From Prosapia bicincta (Eukaryota; Arthropoda; Insecta; Hemiptera; Cercopidae), in NCBI GenBank assembly GCA_036971475.1, contig JBAIZL010000002.1, positions 352,221,582 to 352,285,581 of the forward strand: a DNA stretch of 64,000 nucleotides. Reading direction: 5' to 3'. Within the stretch, counting starts at the first letter, position 1; each line of letters opens with the position of its first letter. Positions 40,115 through 53,602 of the stretch are shown here, one piece after another. Made by a program: the position numbers and the translations under genes. The notes under the pieces were generated by a model. The model did not search any database and was not told the DNA's origin. It worked only from the letters and a program-made list of their open reading frames with translations.

Positions 40115-40780
40115 GTGTTAAATAAGAGTATAAACACAGAAAGAAAAAAAAAGGTTGAACTTAAAGGTCCGGAAATTTGTGCAAGTGGAAATAAGAAATA
40201 TTTAATTGTTTGCTTACATGGTTGGTGTTCAAGTGGCGATAACTTCGTTCATCTTGCTAAAGTTATGAGCAAATCTTTGCCTGATTCATGTTTCATAGCA
40301 CCCAATGCACCATTTGAAAGGGAAATAGGTGACGGTTATCAATGGTTTAGCTTAGAAGATCGTAGTGAAGAAGCACTACATAATGGAGTAAAAATGCTAC
40401 GTCAATAGTAAATCATTTTGTTGATACGAAATTGAAAGAGATCAGCTTAAATGACACACAACTTTCGTTAGTTGGATTTTCCCAGGGAGCAATGCTTGTT
40501 ATACACACATTACCCGCTCTCAACCTTGTGCATCGGTTGTTGCGTATTCTGGCAGGTTTCTTTCACCTGCAAAAGTTGCTCCGGAGATCCCAGCGTATGT
40601 GTTATTCATGGTGATGCTGACGATATAGTACCTTTTTCTTCTCTTGATTTGGCAGTTAAAGCCCTGAAGGAGAATGGAATAAACGTTGAGGGGCACACAA
40701 TTCATGGATTAAAACATATTATCAATGAAGAGGGAATAAAATTAGGTGTAGAATTTATTAAGAAAAATTTCAAAAACTAA
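40115..40780 (+). pseudogene. alpha/beta-hydrolase (phospholipase/carboxylesterase type), frameshifted
   Basis: GTG start at 40115. Contains LIVCLHGWCSSGDNFVHLA, FIAPNAPFE, a shift near 40405, the nucleophile motif LVGFSQGAML, a second shift near 40560, then VIHGDADDIVPFS with the acid residue and IHGLKHIINEEG with the catalytic histidine. The triad can be read across three frames. Substrate unknown. Confidence 0.8.
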
Positions 40781-40785
40781 TTTCC

Positions 40786-41575
40786 ATGCATTTGTTTTGC
40801 TTTGGTTACGGGCAGTAGCCAAATCTCTACGAAAAAGTTACTAAGTTTAGGTTGGAAAGTTAGAGGTACTTCAAGGAATCAAGACGTTAATCTTTCTAAT
40901 TACGACCAAGTAAACAAGGATGTGTTTCAAGATGTAACACATGTTTTAGTTTCCATCCCGCCAGATGGCGATGTTGTGCTAGAGAGGTATGGTCATTACC
41001 TTCAAAATATCAAATGACTTGGTTATTTGTCTGCAACTAGTGTCTATGGTAATCACGCTGGTAATTGGGTTACAGAAGAATCTGAAACAAAACCTGTGGA
41101 AAGCCGAGGAGAAAATCGCCTCAGATCTGAAAGGAAATGGCTAAATAGCCAATTACCTGTACATATTTTTCGCTTGGCTGGAATATACGGGCCTGGCAGA
41201 AACGCGTTAGTTGATTTACAACTTAAAAAAGCAAGAAATGTACGAAAAGAAGGACATCTTTTTTCTATCATTCATGTTGAGGATATATCGAATATTCTAT
41301 TTTCTTCCATGCGGAATATAAAACCTGGTGAAATATATAATTGTGCAGAAGATTTACCTGCACTCTGAAGTAGTAGCATACGCAGCCAAACCTTTATGTA
41401 TCAGTACTCCAAAACCAATATAGGTTTCTTCCTTATCTGATTATGCACAGAGTTTTTATTTAGGGTCAAAAAAAGTAAGTAATGTAAAAACTAAAAAAGA
41501 TCTTGGCATCTCTCTGATTAGTCACAATTACAAGATTGGGCTGGATATCCTGAAGTCGCATACGATGAAAGCCTG
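40786..41575 (+). pseudogene. NAD(P)-dependent epimerase/SDR family protein, broken
   Basis: Starts MHLFCFGYG, a remnant of the dinucleotide-binding GxGxx motif, then TAG and frame change, VRGTSRNQDVNLSNYDQ, DVTHVLVSIPPDGD, TGA, GYLSATSVYGNHAGNWVTE and FRLAGIYGPGRNALVDL. The end, DLGISLISHNYKIGL, lies in another frame. It resembles YeeZ-like sugar-epimerase relatives. At least three breaks. Confidence 0.72.
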
Positions 41576-41838
41576 ATTGCATGAATATTATGGCCCACCA
41601 GGAGGTCCCTGTCAAGGAGATACCGTCCCACCAGTCAACAAGAAAATTATAAAAATTGAATCTTAAGCTGTATTGCGAAATCAAAAAATACTTCCAATTG
41701 TGTAGCGGTATAGTTAGTGTATATTTTTATAAGTATATTTCTGCTGTCTTGCATGCATAAAGCCAATTAACATACACACTAACCAACTACATTTAATGAA
41801 TTTGTATCAAATAATATTTTACATTAGATGGTAGCATC

Positions 41839-42851
41839 TTAAATCACTAAAGCTTCAGTCAACTTCCTAGCTCTGTAGTTTTTGATATGGTCAGGATTAA
41901 AAGCACTTTTGGATTTTAGAATACTGAAAATGATATGGAGTAGTTTACGCATTGCAGCACCAACAACAGCCATATTATGCTTACCCTTTTCCTTTAATCT
42001 TTGGCAGAAATTCATAATGATAGGATTGTGATTCTTAGCTACTATAGCAAGAAAGTAAAGTGCTTTACGTAATGTTTGTGAACCAGACTTACTTAATCTG
42101 GGTTTGCCATATACAGAAGAACCTGATGTCATATTTCGTGGTATAACTCCTATGTATGCTGCCAATTGCCTGGCATCTCTAAAAGCCTTTATGTCAGGAA
42201 CTTCAGCTAAAATAGCTATTTCTGACTCCTCTCCTATACCTGGAATAGTCAATTGAATTTGAAAAATGTCTAATAACTCTTTGTGTTGCTTTAATAGTAC
42301 TAGCTATTAGTGAGTCATATTCACTGCAAGGTCTTCCCAAGCAGTTGCAACTTCTTCAGGCAGTCTCTCTTTTTTTTCTAGGTGGTTATTTACTAATGTT
42401 AATTCATTTTTAATGCAGCCGAGCAACGACAAAGATGTTTCAATTTGTTTAACTCAGGAGCAGGTGGAGTCCAATGAGTAGGTTCTTGTCTTTGGCAATA
42501 ATCAGCAATAATTTCTGCATCAGTCTGATCATTCTTTTGTCGTACAAGCTTACTTCTCGCGTAAGATTTAATGCAATAAGGATTTACAACACTCACAAAA
42601 TGTCCAGCATTGTGCAGAAACTCAGCCAAAGCTTGACTATAACAGCCAGTAGATTCCATACAGGCTTTCACTTGCTCTACGTTATGTTTTTGCAGAAAAT
42701 TCAGCAGACCTTGAAATCCAAGATCATCGTTAATTAATCTCCTTTTAATAGTTTCACGCTTTTCTTTTCTACTTATGAATGAAAGAAAAACATCAAAGCG
42801 ATCTTTTGATACATCGATTCCCAGAAAGTGGTTGATCATATATAAATCCAT
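41839..42851 (-). pseudogene. IS110-family transposase, broken
   Basis: The N-terminal DEDD part (42399-42851) has FLGIDVSKDRFDVF, VKACMESTGCYSQALAEFLH and RQKNDQTDAEIIADY, the acidic signature of IS110 transposases. The C-terminal part (41839-42252) has TIPGIGEESEIAILAEVPD, AYIGVIPRNMTSGSSVYGK and KPRLSKSGSQTLRKAL, the transposase_20 domain. Between them (about 42253-42400) the frame is shifted and has two TAA/TAG codons, so the copy is dead. IS110 elements usually lack terminal inverted repeats, and none are seen. About 335 residues if whole. Confidence 0.88.
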
Positions 42852-43464
42852 ACGTTACCATTTCCACGCACTGGAATTTGTTGCAAGAACAAATGTTCGT
42901 TCATAAATAACAACTAGCTACAAATATTAAGAAATTTACTAAATGAGGAAAAAAGGCAAAGGAATCCCTGGTCAACACTTATTTTTTGTATTGGCGTTTT
43001 TAAGCCTTAAACATTGTAGTTTATCTGATTTTAGACGCAACTAACCTCAGCTTAAATGTTTAAAAAATTTACTAAGCAGAAAAAAAAGGCAAAGAAAACC
43101 CGTGTGCTAGCTCGTTGTTCACTCTCTATTTTAAAAATTTGGCGTTGGGTGATGTCTTAAACGCTTTATAAGCCTTTTTCAGCTTGTATAGGTAAAAACC
43201 TAGAAATTTTATAAAAACATACGATACACATAGTGCAAAAAATTAAGCAATAGTACACCAAATACAATTTTTTCTTGTCATTTTAATCTGCTGCAGAGAT
43301 TGCGAAGTTAAACAATTAGCTTCAGTGTTATGATAGCGGAATGGGTAAGGGTTGTCAAGTGTTTTTTTTTTGCTTCTAGCTATCCATTGAAACTTTAAAG
43401 CTATTTAATGTTGACGCTATATACTTAAGTGTTAAAATAAAATGAAAAGTTTTTAGGAGTTCAT
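42852..43464. repeat. Wolbachia repeat, inverted partner of 47585-48040
   Basis: About 42930-43370 matches the inverse of 47585-48040: AATCTGCTGCAGAGATTGCG, the block with GACATCACCCAACGC, and GAAAACCC/GCCTTTTT parts. A more diverged relative is at 57885-58380. No transposase is inside. The RBS-like TTAGGAGTT before 43465 closes the stretch. Confidence 0.8.
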
Positions 43465-43677
43465 ATGGCAGCAGGCGGAAAAGCGAAAACAGCTAGTAAA
43501 AATAACTCTACTCAGCGTCAGAAAGCTAAGCAAAAAATGTATAAAGATAAACCGGTAAAGCCAGTTGGATATATAGATCGTGATTTACGTATGAATTACA
43601 TGTCTGCTCAGTATGATAACGGCAATCTAGTTGAAGATGAGATAAGTGGTAATCCTATAAAATGGGATGCTGTATAG
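43465..43677 (+). CDS. small conserved Rickettsiales protein, intact
   Basis: A 70-residue frame with ATG at 43465 after AGGAGTT. The N-terminus is basic and Lys/Ala/Gln-rich; the C-terminal [20 protein letters not shown] and [19 protein letters not shown] look conserved. It ends 13 nt before the nuoG GTG, so both are likely one operon. I do not know a function. Confidence 0.6.
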   Translation: MAAGGKAKTASKNNSTQRQKAKQKMYKDKPVKPVGYIDRDLRMNYMSAQYDNGNLVEDEISGNPIKWDAV

Positions 43678-43690
43678 TGGGTTTAAATTT

Positions 43691-45725
43691 GTGGTTAAGA
43701 TTACCATTAATTCTAAGGAATGTGAAGTAGAGGCTGGACTTACTATAAGCCAGGCTTGTGAAGCTGTAGGCGTTGAAATTCCAAGTTTTTGTTATCACAA
43801 GCATTTAGCGATCGCCGGTAACTGCAGAATGTGTTTGGTTGAAGTGAAAGGAGGCGCTCCAAAGCCAGTAGCTTCTTGTGCAATGCCAATTGCAGAAGGT
43901 ATGGTTATCTACACTGATACCCCAAAAGTCAAAAAGGCACGTGAAGGAGTGCTCGAGTTTTTGCTAACTAACCATCCGCTTGATTGTCCAATTTGCGATC
44001 AAGGCGGTTAGTGCGATTTGCAAGATATAACAGTGGCGTATGGAAAAGGAACAAGCAGGCTTGAAGGGCATAAAAGAGGTGTACCAAAAAAACATTATGG
44101 GCCACTGATTGAAACTGCAATGAACCGATGCATCCATTGCACTCGGTGCGTTAGGTTTTTGTCTCACTTTGCAGGTACAAACGAACTTGGGGGGATTGGA
44201 AGGGGAGAAAATGTAGAAATCAGCACTTACATAAAAATACATATTAGTTCTCAATTGTCTGGAAATATCATAGATCTCTGTCCTGTAGGAGCTTTAACTT
44301 CAAAACCTTACTCGTTTAAGGCGCGCTCATGGGAGCTAACACATTGTGAAACTACAGATGTGCTCGATGCTGTGGGAAGTGCAATTAGAGTTGACTACCG
44401 TGGCCCAGAAGTTATGGGAATACTGCCAAGGCTCAATGAAGAAGTCAAAGAGGAGTGGATATCAGATAAAACTCGCTTACGATGGACTGAAAGTGCAACG
44501 CCTTGATCAACCTTATGTAAAAAAAGACGGTAAATTAGTGTCAACTGATTGGAATGAAGCACTAACTGTTGCTGCAGAAAAACTAAGAAGTACAAAGCCA
44601 AACAAAGTAGCTGCCATTGCAGGTGATCTAGCAGATTGTGAGTCTATGCTTCTACTAAAAGAAATAATGCGCAAACTTGGCTCAGCAAATATGGATTGCA
44701 GACAGGAAGGAGCAAAGTTTATACCATATAATCGCGGATCATATGTGTTTAATACCACCATTGAAGGTATAGAGAATGAAGACTTATGCTTGCTTATCAA
44801 CACAAATCCCAAAGTAGAGGCACCAATTATTAATGCGCGCATAAGAAAATGATACTTACAAGGCAACTTTCCTATTGCAAGCGTTGGCCCTGACATTGAG
44901 TATTTGTACTATGTTGAAAAGCTAGGCAATAACCCTAGTATCTCAAATGAAATAGCGAAAGGGAATCATGAATTTTGTAAGCAGTTGAGTGCTGCTCAAA
45001 GCCCTATGCTCATCATCGGTCAAGATGCATTAACGAGAGAAGATTCTGAATCAATTTTAACCCTAGCTGCTACAATTGCAGAAAAATTTATTATGGTCAG
45101 GGATGACTGTATCGGCTTTAACGTGTTGCATAAAGCCGCAGCAAGGGTTGGTGGATTAGATATCGGATTTGTTCCTAAAAAAGATGGAAAGGACATTCTA
45201 AAGCAAGCAGAAAGTGGTGAGATAGAAGTTATTTATCTTCTTGGTGCAGATGAAATTAACATATCAAAGTTAGAAAATACATTTGTAATATATCAAGGTC
45301 ATCATGGCGATAGAGGGGCACACATAGCAGATATCACTTTGCCTGGATCTGCATACACAGAGAAATATGCAACTTATGGGTATACTGAAGGTCGAGTCCA
45401 GAAAACAAATTTAGCTGTATTTCCTCCTGGTGAAGCAAAGGAAGATTGGTTAATCGTCAATAATTTATCGCAATATTTGGGCCTTCCCTTAACATATGAT
45501 AATTTATTTGACGTGAGAAAAAAATTAGACACTATTGGTCCACAATTTAGAAATGCCGATCAGGTGGTAAAAAACAAATGGGTACCAGTTAGTGATGGTG
45601 ACGTAAGCTTAAGCGACAAACTTTTAACTTTAAAGGGATGTAATTTTTACATGACAGACCCAATAAGTCGCGCTTCAAAAATAATGACAGATTGTACTAA
45701 AGCCTTTTATGGATACGCTAGTTAA
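43691..45725 (+). pseudogene. nuoG: NADH dehydrogenase I chain G, broken
   Basis: The Fe-S subunit of complex I. From GTG at 43691: [17 protein letters not shown], the [2Fe-2S] motif [25 protein letters not shown], then [18 protein letters not shown] for a 4Fe-4S cluster, and [15 protein letters not shown] frameshift near 44490 and a TGA near 44852 follow before the last third, QGHHGDRGAHIADITLPGSA and GYTEGRVQKTN, ending at 45725. The cluster ligands remain, but three breaks make it inactive. Confidence 0.93.
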
Positions 45726-46721
45726 CATCTTATTCATTTTGGTACTGTTAATGCTTTCGGTTGCATATTTAGTGTACTTTGAACGCAAAGTTATTGGTGC
45801 AATTCAACTGAGACATGGTCCAAGCGTTGTTGGGCTATTTGGACTACTACAGCCATTTGCAGATGATATTAAGTTATTAATCAAAGAGCCGATAATACCG
45901 TTTAGAACAAACACCATATTATACGTCATGGCTCCGATGCTTACCTTCATTTTAGCATTAATTGCATGGGCAGTTATACCATTTGACGCTACAGAAAGCA
46001 GATAGTAACAGCAGATAGTAATTCCTAAAGAGAATAGCAAATATCAATGTTGGAGTGCTCTATGTCCTAGCTGTGTCTTCTCTAGGAATATATGACATCA
46101 TTATTGCAGGCTGGGCAAGTAATTCCAATTACGCGTTTCTTGGCGCTATAAGGTCCGCTAAGATCATTTAAGATCTCATACGAGGTTTAAATAGGCCTGA
46201 TAGTTGCCACAATCGTTATTACAACTGGCACGATAAATCTTGGAGAAATGGTAGTAACAAAGCATAATATGCCGTTTTTGGTTGATATACTACTAACGCC
46301 TATGGCTGTGGTGTTCTTTATTTCTCTTCTTGCAGAGACTAATCGCCATCAGTTTGATTTACCAGAAGTTGAAGCAAAGCTTGTCTCTGGATACAACGTT
46401 GAATATTCATCAATGCCTTTTGCTCTCTTTTTTTGGGAGAATATGCAAACATGATTTTAGCAAGCGCCATGATGACAATATTCTTTCTAGGAGGGTGGTA
46501 TCCCCCTCTAGAGCTTAGTTTACTGTACAAAATTCCAGGCCTGATTTGGTTTGTTTTCAAGATAGTTTTACTATTAATCAAATTGGTTTGGATTAGAGCA
46601 ACGATACCTCGATATGACCAACTAACGCGTCTTGGTTGGAAAGTGTTTCTGCCGATATCGGTGCTTTGGGTAATACTTATTTCAGGAGTGCTGCCCTTTA
46701 CTGGAAACTTGCCTGGATCCA

Positions 46722-46729
<8 letters not shown>
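45709..46729 (+). pseudogene. nuoH: NADH dehydrogenase I chain H, broken
   Basis: Membrane subunit near the quinone site. Starts within the end of nuo[40 protein letters not shown] and [14 protein letters not shown]. After WAVIPFD a 13-bp tandem duplication (AGCAGATAGTAAC twice, about 45996-46021) and more damage follow, to about 46250. Then [20 protein letters not shown], shift, [34 protein letters not shown] to 46729. Confidence 0.92.
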
Positions 46730-47531
<802 letters not shown>

Positions 47532-48528
47532 ATACGCCCTGTAAAACGTTTTTCTACACAACAAACTTTCGGCAAGCCCCAACTGTGAAACGAAGAAATT
47601 ACTTGACAACCCTCTTCCACCCCACTATCATAACACTAAAGCTAATTGTTTAACTTCGCAATCTCTGCAGCAGATTAAAATGACAAGAAAAAACTCGTAT
47701 TAGGTGTACTATTGCTTAATTTTTTGCACTATGTGTATCGTATGTCTTTGTAAAATATCTAGGTTCTTACCTATACAAGCTGAAACGGGGTTATAAAGCG
47801 TTTAAGACATCACCCAACGCCAAATTTTTAAAATAGAGAGTGAATAACTAGCTAGCTCGGGTTTTCGTTGCCTTTTTATCTGCCTAGTAAATTTTTAAAC
47901 ATTTAAGCTGAGGTTAGTTGCGTCTAAAAGCAGCTAAACTGCAGTGTTTATGGCTTAAAAACGCCAATACAAAAAATAGATATTTACCGGGGATTCTCTA
48001 GCCTTTTTTCTTCATTTGGTAATTTTTTTTATACTTATAGCCAAAGCAATTCAAGAGAGCCAGCTATGTCATCTCAGTGCTTGACACTGGGATCTAGGAA
48101 AGTTTGCTTGTAAGCAAGCAAACTAATTTTGTGAACATGGAAAGTAGCTAATCTTAATGTAAAACACAATATTTTAATTATTATGGAAAGCTGGATCCCA
48201 TTTTCAAGCACTGGGATGACAAAAAGAGGGCACTTGGATGACAAATAGGGGCTACTTGGATTTCTGTCATTCCAGCGCGTGACGCTGGAATCTAGGAATT
48301 TTATCACATAAAAGTTATGTTAAAATGCATCATTTTCATGGAAAGGCTGGATCCTAGTGTCAAGCACTGGGATGACAAGAGAGTGGCTACTTGGATGACA
48401 AATAAGGGCTACTTGGATTTCTGTCATTCCAGCGCGTGACGCTGGAATCTAGGAAAAACTGGATCCCAGTGTCAATCACTGGGATGACAAGAGAGAGCGT
48501 TGGAATATTTGAATGACAGGAGATTCAT
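47532..48528. repeat. Wolbachia intergenic repeats and short palindromes
   Basis: 47585-48040 is the inverse partner of 42930-43370. 48060-48520 holds many short palindromic units: TGTCATTCCAGCGCGTGACG with GCTGGAATCTAGG at 48264-48296 and 48421-48453, and GGATCCCAGTGTCA/CACTGGGATGAC types between. Similar units recur at 50078-50200. No gene is seen. Confidence 0.8.
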
Positions 48529-49989
48529 ATGGAAAATATAAACTTTCTCAAATTCATCGAGTTATGCTTTCAAACAGTAGTGCCGGGGTGTGATTATAAT
48601 AATTATCGGTACATGAAAGTCATAGCAGATAGGCTAGAAGCGGCAGACGCTGGTGAGGTGAGGCGAATAATATTCAATATGCCTCCACGCTCGATGAAGT
48701 CCATATGTATGAGTGTTGCATGTCCCGCATGGATATTGGGAAATCAGCCAACCGCAAGAATAATAGTCGTGAGCTATTCCCAGCTGCTTAGCGAAAAGCA
48801 CTCGCTCGATACGAGGAGCGTAATGCAGTATAATTGGTATCGAAAGCTATTTCCAGAAGTAGAGCTATCCACAGAACAAAACATTAAATACAAATTTCAA
48901 ACAGTGCATAGAGGATACCATATTGCAACGTCAGTCGGGGAAACATTAACCGGCGAAGGTGGCGATTTTATCATCGTTGATGCTCCACTGTGTCCCGCTC
49001 AAGCTTTGAGCGAAACGCTTAGAAAGCGTGCCACAAACTGGTTTGATCAGACTTTAGTAACCAGGCTCAAAAATAGAAAAAAAAGGTGATTGTCCTCGTG
49101 ATGCATAGGCTACATCAAGAACGTTTAACCGGACACCTTCTCTCCAAGCCAAAAAAACATATGGCACCATGTTTGTTTGCCAATAATAGCTGAAAATAAG
49201 GAGATTACTTATTTAATCAAAGAGCCAGCGCATCCTGCTCCTGTCGTCCAAGTATTTCGGTCAACTGTGAATGAGTATATCTGGTGGCCATATAACAAAC
49301 GCGCTGCATCTGCAAGGATTTTATACTCGAGAGAAGAAGGCCATCTGCTATATCCCTTCTATGGAGGAAAAGAAGAAGTTGAGACGATAAAGGCTGAGCT
49401 TTGGAGTTATGCCTTTGCTGCGCAGTATCAACAGAATCCTCTACCACTTTCAAGCGGTATAATTAAGCTAGATTGGCTGAAACGCTACAGAAGTTTTCCC
49501 GACAACCTCTCGCATATAACACAAAGTTCAGATACTGCGGTTTCAACAAGCGACGCTAGCAACTTTAGCGTCTGCATCACTTGGGCAAAGGTAGATATTA
49601 AATTCTATTTACTCGACGTATATCGTGCAAAACTCGAGTATCCAGAGCTTAAAGAGCAAGTTTTATCCCTAGCAGCAAGGTGGACGCCACACGCAATTTT
49701 GATCGAAGCAAAAACAAATGGTCAGCAATTGGTGCAAGAGCTGAAAGCCAAAAGCAACCTACCTATTATCGAAATGATGCCACACGATAACAAGCTTGCC
49801 AGATTCCACCAAATTGTTCTAACTATAGAATCAGGAAACATTTTCCTACCGTACCAAGCAATATGGCTAAATGATTTTGAATACGAGATTTTAATGTTCC
49901 CAGAAACGCACCATGATGACCAAGTCGACAGCACCATGCAGTACCTGCAGTGGATAAGAGACAGCACCTCAAGAGTCTCAGCTATATGA
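48529..49989 (+). pseudogene. WO-prophage terminase large subunit, broken
   Basis: Packages phage DNA. The first part (48529-49089) has MPPRSMKSICMSVACPAWIL (Walker A-like, with GxxK changed to PPRSMKS as in this family), RIIVVSYSQ and GETLTGEGGDFIIVDAP (Walker B). Damage from 49090 to 49176. The second part (49177-49989) contains FAAQYQQNPLPLSSGIIKLD, SDTAVSTSDASNFSVC, the nuclease core ILIEAKTNGQQLVQEL and ETHHDDQVDSTMQYL. The residues between, about 49210-49360, do not match what I expect for this family. Confidence 0.88.
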
Positions 49990-50309
49990 ACATTGTGATT
50001 TCAGAGGGTCAAACTCATGGATTCTTTTGCCTTTTTTCTACTTTGTAAATTTCTTAAGCTAAGGCAATTCAAGAAAGATGTCATTCCAGCGCGTGACGCT
50101 AGAATCTAGGAATTTTATCACATAAAAGTTATGTTAAACTGCATCATTTTTATGGAAAGTTGGATGCGGATGCCAGTGTCACGCACTGACATGACAGGAG
50201 AGGGGCACTGGGATGACAGGGAAGGAGATACTTGGATGAAAACAAAGGCCTTTGTGTTTAAAACAAAACTGGCTATGAAACTCAATGCGTAGCGCAGTTG
50301 GTAGCGACT
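49990..50309. repeat. Wolbachia short interspersed repeats
   Basis: Contains TCATTCCAGCGCGTGACGCT at about 50080-50099, the block AATTTTATCACATAAAAGTT also present at 48297, and a variant of the CACTGGGATGACAGG unit. No coding frame. Confidence 0.75.
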
Positions 50310-51356
50310 TTAACTTAAATCTATAATGACATGTCCCATTTTACGTTTATTCCTCACCTCCTTTTTCCCATATATAGTTAAACTAGTTTTTTTATCGATC
50401 AAATATCTATTCGAATCGTATACATCATTACCTATTATGTTCTTCGTCATACAAGGAAAGCGTAACACTACTTCTTGTATAGGCAACCAGCATATCACTC
50501 TGACTAGCTGCTCAAATTGACTAACGTTACATGCATCTAAGCTCCAGTGGCAGGAATTGTGAGGTCTTGGAGCTAGTTCGTTAACTAGCAGCTCATTATC
50601 TTTGGTAATGCACAACTCGATAGCTAGGATTCCTATCACGATAAGTGCATCCGCTTTTTTCCCTAACTTGTTGTACCTCTTGAGCTAGCTTGCTGTTTAT
50701 TTTAGCTGGCACAACTGAAGTATTGAGTATTCCATCAAAATGGGGATTTTCCGCTATAGGAAAAAAGCCATTTTACAGTTTTTATCTCTTGCAACGACTA
50801 TTGAAACCTCTTTTATAAAGTCAACGGCTGCTTCAAGAATATACTGCGTATTCCAATTAAAAGAAGCAAATTGTTTCATATCAGAATCATTACCAATCAC
50901 ATATTGTCCTTTTCCGTCATAACCCATTTCTGTTGTTTTCAGCCTTGTTGGATAGCCAAGACTGCTCTCTAATAGATCATTATAATTTTGTATACTTTAA
51001 TAACTAGCGGTTTTTATGCCCAAATCCCTAATAAAATATTTGTCTCTAAGTCTAGTTTTTGAAATATTTAATGCTTTTTTACTAAGATAGAAATCTGCGT
51101 GCTGTGATATGTCAACCGCGTCACATGGAATATTTTCAGATTCAATAGTAATGAAATCCACACTACGTGCAAAAGATTCAAGCTCCTTTTTATCAGACAA
51201 ATCAGCTATCGTTAAATCGTCAGCAACAGAGCAAGCTGGATCATCCTTAGCATTGGCAAAAATATGTGTTTTTTACCTAAGCTTTGTTGCAGCGATAGCA
51301 GTCATTTTATCTAATTGTCCACTACCTGCTATTCCTATTACCCTTTTGCCGAGTAT
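50310..51356 (-). pseudogene. purK: N5-carboxyaminoimidazole ribonucleotide synthase, broken
   Basis: An ATP-grasp enzyme of purine synthesis. The start region reads ILGKRVIGIAGSGQLDKMTA, then shift, DPACSVADDLTIADLSDKKE, FITIESENIPCDAVD; stop near 50999; YPTRLKTTEMGYDGKGQYVI; FIKEVSIVVARD; shift; and LAIELCITKDNELLVNELAP with RPHNSCHWSLDAC (the RPHNSGH-type signature) to 50310. At least four breaks. Divergent from apaG. Confidence 0.9.
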
Positions 51357-51453
51357 ACCTGATCTATCCGTGTTATCGCTGCTAATTAGAATACGACGAT
51401 ATGCTTGAAGAATCCACGAAAATAGTGTATAATTAAAGTATTGCTTTCCTATT

Positions 51454-51864
51454 ATGATAATGGCTCTGGAGTACACGCTTACTACTAACTCTGTTGAGGT
51501 TACAGTTCTGCCAGTTTATATCGAGGAACAATCTATTCCTTATGAAGATTGCTACGTATGGGTGTATAATGTTATGATAAAAAATAAAAGCCCAACAACT
51601 ATTCAATTGCTAAGCCGCCATTTGCAAATAATAGACTATAAAGAGAAGGTAAATGAGGTTGCGGGTGTTGGTGTTATTGGAGAACAACCTGTGATCAAAT
51701 CTGGAGAAGTATTTAAGTACACAAGCGGAACATATTTGAATGCGCCATCTGGAATATTGCAAGGCAAGTACGAATTCCTAAACGAAGAAAGCTCAAAAAC
51801 TTTTGAAGTCATGATACCACCTTTTTCTTTGGATAGTCCATACGTAAACGCTAAGCCGCATTAG
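51454..51864 (+). CDS. apaG: ApaG-type protein, intact
   Basis: A 136-residue fibronectin-III-like beta-sandwich protein, small and cytosolic; role in bacteria is poorly defined (linked to Co/Mg resistance). It has [20 protein letters not shown] and [20 protein letters not shown], then [17 protein letters not shown] and [10 protein letters not shown]. Start at 51454 (MIMALEY) or the next ATG at 51460. Undamaged. Confidence 0.88.
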   Translation: MIMALEYTLTTNSVEVTVLPVYIEEQSIPYEDCYVWVYNVMIKNKSPTTIQLLSRHLQIIDYKEKVNEVAGVGVIGEQPVIKSGEVFKYTSGTYLNAPSGILQGKYEFLNEESSKTFEVMIPPFSLDSPYVNAKPH

Positions 51865-51881
51865 ATCTAGTATTAAAAAAT

Positions 51882-53488
51882 CTATTTTTTGTTTTCATCA
51901 TCAAGCTTGAACAAGATCATTGCAGAGATTAAATCGATTATAACTATCATCAAGGAAAATGGAGCAGCTCCTCTATAAAGCTCATCGCTTACAAGTTCAT
52001 ATATTCTAGTTGATATAGTTTCAAAATTAAATGGTCCTATAATAAGTGATGCAGTAAGTTCCTTGATATTATCCATAAACACGAGTAAAAATCCCGACAT
52101 TATACTTTTTTTTATGAGAGGAATATGAACATTCAGACACGTGGAAATAGGTCCATGACTTATAGTATATGCAGTCCACTCAATTTCATTTGGTGTTTTT
52201 TTCAGCCCAGCCTCTATTGCCTTGAAAGTTATAGCAAAAAAACGCAATAAATACGAGTAAATCAAAGCACCAATAGTGCCTATCAAGCCTATTTCTACGA
52301 TATATTTAGTAACAAAAGAAGATATTTTGCTTAAAAATATTATTATACTAATTTCAATAATTGCATTTGGGATTGCATAGCCTAAAGAAATGAGACGCGC
52401 TATATTATTGACTGCCTTGTTTTTACGTGCCGTATATCCAATCACTATCGCAGTGCTAATTGAGATTAGTGCGGTGATAAATGATAAACCAACGCTATTT
52501 GCTATTATGTTATAGAACCTTGCCTCGTATATAAAAAACCCCTTTTCTACACTCCAGTATATGAGTGGAATAATTGGCAAGACAAAACCTATTAATAATG
52601 GCAATACACACATGGTATAAACAAAGATTAATGGGATAGTATCACTTATATTTCGCTTGTTGTGGTAATCTGAATTAGTATTGGTTGCAGAATAGGATAT
52701 TCCTCTTTTTTGAAGGATTTCCTCAATAGTTATTAGTATTACAATAAAGATCAATTCTGCAACTGCTAAAACAGTAGCTGAGTATTTATCATGCAGTAAA
52801 AACCAGGTGCGATAAATTCCTGTTGTAAAGGTGTCAATGGCAAGAAACTGTGGAGTGCCAAAATCTGTAATTACCTCCATTAGCACCAGGGATAGCCCAG
52901 CTATACTTGACGGGCTTATAGAGGGTATTATAACAGAGAACAGACTTTGCAATGAAGAGAACCCAAGTGTTGATGCAATAGTAACTGAGTTGCTAACGTT
53001 CTTAGCAGCTAACGATTTGAGCGGACTAATATGTAAACGTATGGATACAAACTGAATCCCATCACCAATATTCTACCACCTAAAGGATTGATTTCAGGAA
53101 ACCTGTAGTCACCTTTGTTCCAGTGAAAAAGTTCCCTCAACAAACTTTGCTTTGGGCCTGAGAACTCTATCGCGTTGACGTAAACAAACGATACTATATA
53201 TCCAGGTATTGATATTCGAAAAAATAAAGCAAACTCAAAGATTCTACTCCCAGGAAATGAAAAAAACGGGGTTAGCCAAGCCGGTACCACTCCAAATATA
53301 AAAGATATACTTCCAACCCCTATCATCAAAATCAATGTATTGAGTATATAATCAGGTAAAAGTGTACTGATTACCCACCCATAACTTGTTGATTCCGTAA
53401 ACAAAATCGATATTAACGACAATATAGGACAGATAAATAATATACTTACTAGAAATAAGAATAAATTTTTGAATATTCTTAAAAACAT
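51882..53488 (-). pseudogene. fbpB: iron(III) ABC transporter permease, frameshifted
   Basis: A two-domain membrane permease of about 535 residues with about 12 helices. The N-terminal half (53009-53488) has FGVVPAWLTPFFSFPGSR and ends with a TAG after VRSNR. The second half (51882-52952 in another frame) has SISPSSIAGLSLVLMEVITD and FGTPQFLAIDTFTTGIYRTW. The EAA-type loops can be seen (EIEWTAYTISHGPISTCLNV with HIPLIKKSI). A single frameshift around 53005 divides an otherwise complete gene. Confidence 0.85.
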
Positions 53489-53602
53489 TAAATTAAATCC
53501 ATACTTAATATTAAAATGTTATATACAAAAGCTGAAAATATCTAGAGGTGATCTATCTTTATAATTTTATATATTATATCTCAAGTTGATAAGTTAATAA
53601 TT

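Noticed and set aside
48060..48520. CRISPR array
   Set aside because: Units are palindromic and irregularly spaced without equal spacers, as in Wolbachia short interspersed repeats.
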